64,000 bases of DNA from Bacillota bacterium (GTDB taxonomy: Bacteria > Bacillota > Clostridia > Christensenellales > Aristaeellaceae), in the NCBI GenBank assembly GCA_023416585.1, contig JAEZHM010000043.1, positions 15,674-79,673 of the forward strand, given 5' to 3'. A program made the position numbers and the translations under genes. Of this stretch, positions 59,493 to 64,000 are shown piece after piece (the stretch's first letter is position 1; each line of letters opens with the position of its first letter). The notes beneath the pieces were generated by a model. It was not told the origin of the DNA. It worked only from the letters and a program-made list of their open reading frames with translations, and did no database searches.

Positions 59493-60995
59493 TTATGCAG
59501 CCAGGGACATTTTCGACTCGAACAGAAGAAACGTCTTCCTCAAGCCCGAAACCGTCAACAGCAGCGCAGCTATTAGCAGGGGCAGTGCTGTCTCCAATGA
59601 GGTGGCGAGGAAGTAAGAAATTGTGTTGTCATAATAGACAGGCAGGCCGATGAGAATAGCCGCCGGCAGCAATACATCGGCCAGCGTAAAGGAAACAAGA
59701 GCAAGCCGTTTTCGCCAGCCACCTCTTCGTACGGTCTGTGCAAAGCGCGGTACGAGCATGAGCCTTATGAGAGGCAATAGCAGAGCCGTCAAAAGAACCA
59801 AAATATTATGATTCACATCCGGGTGTATTACAGCCTGGCGGCCCGGAATGATGTTCTCATCCAATATGGCGGCGATCCCAATTCCAATGTCTTCAGCCAT
59901 AATTTCATCCGGGACAGCGGCTATATCGCGGCAATTACTTAGGACCACGATGCCTTGCCGCCTAGTATTGTTAATCATAAGTACAGAGGTAAAACCGCTG
60001 GATGCCCCAAAATGGCCGTAATAACCATTCTTTTCGCTATATTGAAGTATATATTGGCTTTCGTTCAACCAGTAGACACTATAGTGTCTATCCGCATCGC
60101 TTTGTGCCGGGAAGGGGGGAGTAAGTTCGGGCAGCTCATTGCCTTTCATAATGGACCGGCCGTCCTGGTATCCGTTATTTAAAAGCAGCATGGCATATTT
60201 GGCCATATCCCGCGCGCTTGAATACTGAAAACCCGCGGGCACCTGTCCGGTAGGAACAGGCATGTCGTTGGGGAAAACAATGCCATAGGCTACCGAATGG
60301 CCCAGAGCCGGGCGCGCACTTTGAGCTTCATTCAAGGAAGGGTAACTGCTTTCCATTTTTAGAGGTTCAAATACAAATTTGGAAAGGTATTGGCCGTAAG
60401 GCATGCCCGATACCTTTTCCACCACCAGTCCGAGGATGATATAATTCAGGTTGCTAAACTCCCTCCATGATCCCACTGGATGTTTTACCGAAAAAGAGCG
60501 CATGCGGCGTACTACATCCTCGATGGAATACTTGCCGTTGTATGTCCATGGCATGATGCCGTCTTCGAATGACAACCCGCTGGTATAATCAAGGAGGTCC
60601 TGGATGCTGATCTTTTGGGCGTCCCCGTCCTCCGCCAGTGTAAACCAGGGGATGTAGTCGGTTACAGGGGCGTCGTAATTGATCCTGCCCTCATTGACCA
60701 ATTGCCGGATGCAAAGCGCCGTGAAAGATTTGCCCACTGAGCCCACCGAAAAGGGTGTATCGGGCGTCACGGGTGTGCCTCTATCATCCGCCGTGCCGTA
60801 ACCCTTCAGGTAAGCGATCTCCCCGTCCTCCACGATACCAATGGACAGGCCGGGAATCTGAGCAGTTTTAATCTGCCCTTTGACATAATCGTCAATATCC
60901 TGTTGGCGCGTCTGGGCAATAGAACCTGCACCAGCCGGTATAAAGGGGGCAGCCATTATGGAAAGGAGGAGAAAAAGGAAAAGAATGCGTTTCAT
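59493..60995 (-). CDS. Serine hydrolase of the beta-lactamase/PBP-like family with C-terminal membrane domain
   Basis: 500 residues. The signal peptide, about 1-25, ends IPAGAGS. The catalytic domain, about 30-375, has S86-x-x-K89 in SVGSVGKSFT and the HFG motif in GYYGHFGASSGFTSV. The second motif is FSNLNYIILG where most relatives have YSN, so the catalytic Tyr appears replaced by Phe. A C-terminal region of about 110 residues has three membrane helices. GAGGCTGAC precedes the ATG at 60995; the longer frame to 61076 lacks a site and hides the signal peptide. It likely acts outside the membrane on peptides, esters or D-amino-acid bonds; resistance function is not implied. Stand-alone gene. 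Confidence 0.87.
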   Translation of the reverse strand: MKRILFLFLLLSIMAAPFIPAGAGSIAQTRQQDIDDYVKGQIKTAQIPGLSIGIVEDGEIAYLKGYGTADDRGTPVTPDTPFSVGSVGKSFTALCIRQLVNEGRINYDAPVTDYIPWFTLAEDGDAQKISIQDLLDYTSGLSFEDGIMPWTYNGKYSIEDVVRRMRSFSVKHPVGSWREFSNLNYIILGLVVEKVSGMPYGQYLSKFVFEPLKMESSYPSLNEAQSARPALGHSVAYGIVFPNDMPVPTGQVPAGFQYSSARDMAKYAMLLLNNGYQDGRSIMKGNELPELTPPFPAQSDADRHYSVYWLNESQYILQYSEKNGYYGHFGASSGFTSVLMINNTRRQGIVVLSNCRDIAAVPDEIMAEDIGIGIAAILDENIIPGRQAVIHPDVNHNILVLLTALLLPLIRLMLVPRFAQTVRRGGWRKRLALVSFTLADVLLPAAILIGLPVYYDNTISYFLATSLETALPLLIAALLLTVSGLRKTFLLFESKMSLAA

Positions 60996-61162
60996 GTCAG
61001 CCTCATTATGTATCTGTTCATACTGCTTAAACTCGCCATAGGATGTATCAACACCGACAGAATAGGGCCAAGCCACATTTCATACGTATAATTCTTTTCC
61101 AAAGATAACACAAAAGCCCAGCTGGCGCAACTTTTTATATCACATCTCCAAAAACGCTATAC

Positions 61163-62122
61163 TTAAGGCCTCTCCTCTCTCCAAGACATCTCCTTCACTG
61201 TATTCATAAACTCCCGCATGACGCTTGTCAAAAACCTGGATCGCTTGTAATAAAAGCAGATTTCCCGCCGGGAGATGCTTTCGTCAATTGTATAAAACCA
61301 AACGCTTTCAACGGGCGGCACATGCTTTACCAGCGTATCGCTGACAAATGTGCTGCCCATGCCGTTTAGGGCCAGGTTATAGGCGGTGATCTGCTGGTCC
61401 AGCAGAAGGCGCGTGTTGGGCTTTATATGGGCGCGTGCAAAGAACTTGTCGGCCCTTAGGCGCGTGTCGTTCCCCTCCTTGAGCAGCAAAAAGGATTCAT
61501 CCCGGAACAGTTCCGGCGGAGCCGGATTTAAGCTGCCGCTCAGGTGGCGGCTATTGCGTATATCCTCTGCCGACAGCCGGTATGCCGCGGCCGTATCGTT
61601 AACCGCCCGGTCCGCCGGCACCGTCAGCAGCATTTGTTCGCTGCAGAAGGGCTCCCGGCCATAAACGCCCGGATTAAAGGTGAAGTTCTCCGCAATCAAG
61701 TCCAGCGTGCCATCGTTCAGCTCCTTTTCCAGGAAAGCGGTATGTGCCTCGTGCACGCGTATTTCCACCGCCGGGTATTTGGCGGAGAAAGCCGATATCA
61801 GCGGCGGGAGGATATAGGAGGTAAAAAGCGTCGTGCCGCCTATGGCCAGGCTGCCTGTCAAACATTGGCCGGCGTCGCTTAAATATTGCCTGAATCCGTC
61901 CTCGATCTCCATCATCTGCTCCGCGGCGCGGATGTATTCCAGCCCAACCTGCGTAAGGCCTATGGGCGATGTACTGCGGTCAAAGATCGGGCTGCCGATG
62001 CGCTGCTCCGCCCGCTTGACCATGGCACTCAGCGAGGGCTGGGAGATGTACAGCTTCTGCGCCGCTTTGGAAAAGCTGCGTTCCCTGTAGACTTCATAGA
62101 CATAGCGAATCTCATGAAACAT
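61163..62122 (-). CDS. LysR-family transcriptional regulator
   Basis: 319 residues. The N-terminal winged helix has VYRERSFSKAAQKLYISQPSLSAMVKRAE at about 10-38. The two-lobed effector domain runs from about 88, starting SLAIGGTTLFTSYILPPLISAF. GGTAGGTGCAGT precedes the ATG at 62122; the frame extends 13 codons upstream without a better site. Divergent from the aspartate ammonia-lyase gene, with a perfect 16-base palindrome between them, so it very likely controls that gene and itself. Confidence 0.92.
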   Translation of the reverse strand: MFHEIRYVYEVYRERSFSKAAQKLYISQPSLSAMVKRAEQRIGSPIFDRSTSPIGLTQVGLEYIRAAEQMMEIEDGFRQYLSDAGQCLTGSLAIGGTTLFTSYILPPLISAFSAKYPAVEIRVHEAHTAFLEKELNDGTLDLIAENFTFNPGVYGREPFCSEQMLLTVPADRAVNDTAAAYRLSAEDIRNSRHLSGSLNPAPPELFRDESFLLLKEGNDTRLRADKFFARAHIKPNTRLLLDQQITAYNLALNGMGSTFVSDTLVKHVPPVESVWFYTIDESISRREICFYYKRSRFLTSVMREFMNTVKEMSWREERP

Positions 62123-62172
62123 ACTGCACCTACCAATTATAAGATTTTGTCTATAACACAAATACGATTATA

Positions 62173-62188
62173 TGTATTTGCAAATACA
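62173..62188. promoter_or_regulatory. LysR-type operator between the divergent genes
   Basis: TGTATTTGCAAATACA, a perfect 16-base palindrome containing T-N-A spacing of LysR boxes. It overlaps the -35 of the rightward promoter: TTGCAA (62178-62183), 17-base spacer, TACACT (62201-62206). On the other strand TATAAT (62172-62167) follows it directly and may be the -10 of the LysR gene. Confidence 0.75.
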
Positions 62189-62262
62189 ATAGCATGAACA
62201 TACACTGTTGGCAAGCATCGGAAGCAATTTTGCATTTGTATGTACTTTAGGGAGGAAAGCTC

Positions 62263-63696
62263 ATGATGAAGCAAAGCGGCGATTTTCGCATCGAGCATGA
62301 TATTTTGGGTGAGTTGAACGTGCCGGAGGATGCCTATTACGGAGCACAAACGCTGCGCGCTATAGAGAACTTTCCTATCACCGGGCTGCGGCTGCATCCC
62401 GAAATGATTCACAATCTTGTGCTGATCAAAAAGGCCGCGGCCATTGTAAATTGTGAAGCGGGCATACTTCCGCCCCCCATTGCGAATGCCATTACAGCCG
62501 CGTGCGATGAGATTTTGAGTGGGAAACTCATGGACCAGTTTCCGGTGGACCCTATTCAGGGCGGCGCAGGCACATCCGCCAACATGAACGTCAACGAAGT
62601 CATCGCCAACCGCGCCATTGAGCTGATGGGCGGAAAAAAAGGCGATTACGATCTTGTGCATCCCAACGACCACGTCAATTGCGGCCAGTCCACCAACGAC
62701 GTCTATCCCTCCTGTGGAAAGATGACCGCCGTCAAGCTGTTAGACAGTCTGGTGGCCGCGCTTTCCGCCTTGCAAAAATCACTGGAGGACAAGGCGGTAT
62801 CCTTTTCCCATGTGATCAAAATGGGCCGGACACAGCTTCAGGATGCCGTGCCCATCAGGCTCGGGCAGGAATTTCGCGCCTACGCGGCCGCCATAGGCCG
62901 GGATATTTGCCGCCTGCGGCTTACTGGGGAGGGCATGCATGTGTTGAACCTTGGCGGCACGGCCATCGGCACAGGCATCAACGCGTGTGGTTTTTATACC
63001 CGTAATATTGTGCCCGCCGTTTCCAAACTCAGCGGCGAAAGTTATACCCAGGCGGAAGACCTGATCGACAGCACACAAAATCTGGATTGCTATACCTGGG
63101 TTTCCGGCGCGCTGAAAAGCTGTGCCGTGACACTTAACAAAATGTGCAATGACTTAAGGCTCATGTCCTCCGGCCCGCGGGCGGGGCTTGGTGAAATCAC
63201 GCTGCCCGCCCGCCAGAACGGATCATCCATCATGCCGGGCAAGGTGAATCCTGTCATTCCCGAGGTCGTCAACCAGATCGCGTTCAATGTAATTGGCAAC
63301 GATACGGCCATCACCCTGGCTGCGGAGGCGGGACAGCTGGAGCTAAACGCCTTTGAACCTCTCATTTTTCAAAAGCTGTTTGAATCCGTAACCACGCTGA
63401 CCGGGGGTGTGCGTACGCTGACGGAGCATTGCATCAAAGGCATTTCGGCCAACGAAAAACGCTTAAAGCAGCAGGTGGAAGAAAGCACGGGCATCGTGAC
63501 AGCGCTTTGCCCTTATATCGGCTATACCCGAGCCTCCAGCCTTGCAAAGGAAGCGCTGTTAAACGGTATGTCCGTGAGGGCGCTGGCGCTGCGCGACGGG
63601 CTTTTGTCCGAACATAAGCTTTACGAGGTGCTGGACCCATACGCCATGACGGAGCCGCAGGATATGCAGCAAGGGGCTTTGGCAGCGGTGCTATAA
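62263..63696 (+). CDS. aspA: Aspartate ammonia-lyase
   Basis: 477 residues; reversible deamination of L-aspartate to fumarate and ammonia. The N-terminal region reads EHDILGELNVPEDAYYGAQT, LRAIENFPITG, as in AspA rather than fumarase. GAGTSANMNVNEVIANRAIE, HPNDHVNCGQSTNDVYPS and the fumarate-lyase signature GSSIMPGKVNPVIPE (from residue 320, with the catalytic Ser on the mobile loop) are intact. GGGAGGAAAGCTC precedes the ATG. Controlled with the divergent LysR gene. It would feed fumarate respiration or supply ammonia when aspartate-rich peptides are used. Confidence 0.93.
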   Translation: MMKQSGDFRIEHDILGELNVPEDAYYGAQTLRAIENFPITGLRLHPEMIHNLVLIKKAAAIVNCEAGILPPPIANAITAACDEILSGKLMDQFPVDPIQGGAGTSANMNVNEVIANRAIELMGGKKGDYDLVHPNDHVNCGQSTNDVYPSCGKMTAVKLLDSLVAALSALQKSLEDKAVSFSHVIKMGRTQLQDAVPIRLGQEFRAYAAAIGRDICRLRLTGEGMHVLNLGGTAIGTGINACGFYTRNIVPAVSKLSGESYTQAEDLIDSTQNLDCYTWVSGALKSCAVTLNKMCNDLRLMSSGPRAGLGEITLPARQNGSSIMPGKVNPVIPEVVNQIAFNVIGNDTAITLAAEAGQLELNAFEPLIFQKLFESVTTLTGGVRTLTEHCIKGISANEKRLKQQVEESTGIVTALCPYIGYTRASSLAKEALLNGMSVRALALRDGLLSEHKLYEVLDPYAMTEPQDMQQGALAAVL

Positions 63697-64000
63697 ACTA
63701 AATTGCATTTTGATGATGCAGTATGCATCAGCATCAACAACAATAAAAGTGATACCTCCTCCAGCCTCCTTCGTCGGCAGCACCCTTACCCTCCAAGAGG
63801 GAGCCTTTTGGAAAGCCTACCTCTTGGAGGCTCCGTAGCCGAAGCGCTGCCTGTGGCAGATGCAGCGAGGCGAAGGAGGCTGGCGAAACGGGTTCCGAAG
63901 CTGAGCGCCGCCTGTGGCGGATGAAGCGAAGCGGAGGAAACGAGCGAAACGAGCAGCGCGGGCTCCGGAACCCCGACCCCGCCAGTGGCGGATAAGGGAG
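63697..64000. repeat. Family A repeat, copy 6, running to the window end
   Basis: From about 63757: CCTCCTTCGTCGGCAGC, CCCTCCAAGAGGGAGCC, TTTTGGAAAGCC, CTCTTGGAGGCTCC, GGCGAAGGAGGCTGGCGAAA, GCCGCCTGTGGCGGATGAAG, CGAGCGAAACGAGC. The first part is the reverse complement of copy 1 (385-492). No gene is seen in these 304 bases; the element may continue past the edge. Confidence 0.8.

Noticed and set aside
59493..60995. Antibiotic-resistance beta-lactamase
   Set aside because: SxxK is shared with many esterases and D-peptidases; the Phe in the second motif and the membrane tail do not fit known resistance enzymes.

Overview
The window reads as chromosomal DNA of an uncultured anaerobic Clostridia-type Firmicute. 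The evidence is AGGAGG-type ribosome sites, housekeeping-type -35/-10 promoters, a glycyl radical enzyme, SorC/DeoR/ROK/GntR regulators and many solute-binding-protein importers. A Christensenellales-like gut or rumen lineage is my guess, not shown. I saw no rRNA, tRNA, CRISPR array, prophage or transposase. Nearly all of it is nutrient acquisition: six ABC importer loci (one cut by the left edge), each next to a local regulator of a different family.

Layout. 1-3143: sugar importer (binding protein plus a truncated permease) divergent from a LacI regulator, with palindromic operators in the shared promoter region. 3452-6708: two class I methyltransferases, then an ECF sigma/anti-sigma pair with a self-type promoter. 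6972-16799: AraC regulator divergent from an apparent operon of glycyl radical enzyme, its activase, a sugar ABC importer and a GH42 beta-galactosidase. 16978-17951: a frameshifted lipoprotein/membrane gene. 18069-26544: SorC, DhaL, DhaK, sugar importer, class I aldolase and GH127 beta-L-arabinofuranosidase, read leftward and ending in a terminator.

26780-47922 is one long leftward array: OppD, OppF, OppB, OppC, an M19 dipeptidase, a family 5 binding protein, a second M19, two D-aminoacylase-type amidohydrolases, an Asp/Glu-type racemase, a nitroreductase, a third D-aminoacylase, a third M19, an M28 peptidase, an M20 amidohydrolase and finally a GntR regulator. Three M19 and three D-aminoacylase paralogues around one peptide importer point to a specialised route for peptides or N-acyl compounds containing D-residues. 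48545-49252 is an AlkD-like protein. 49613-52723 is DeoR plus a four-carbon acid-sugar kinase and PdxA2-type dehydrogenase, which should turn a threonate/erythronate-type acid into a triose phosphate. 52936-59409 is a sugar importer divergent from ROK regulator, CutC and glycosylasparaginase. 59493-63696 holds a serine hydrolase and a LysR/aspartate ammonia-lyase pair.

Several dispersed palindromic repeat families occupy the gaps, including gaps inside the peptide array. The strongest candidates for undescribed biology are the glycyl radical enzyme operon, whose active-site loop reads GCGE rather than the usual GCVE, and the D-aminoacylase/M19 array, whose M19 paralogues carry HxH in place of the normal HxD metal motif.
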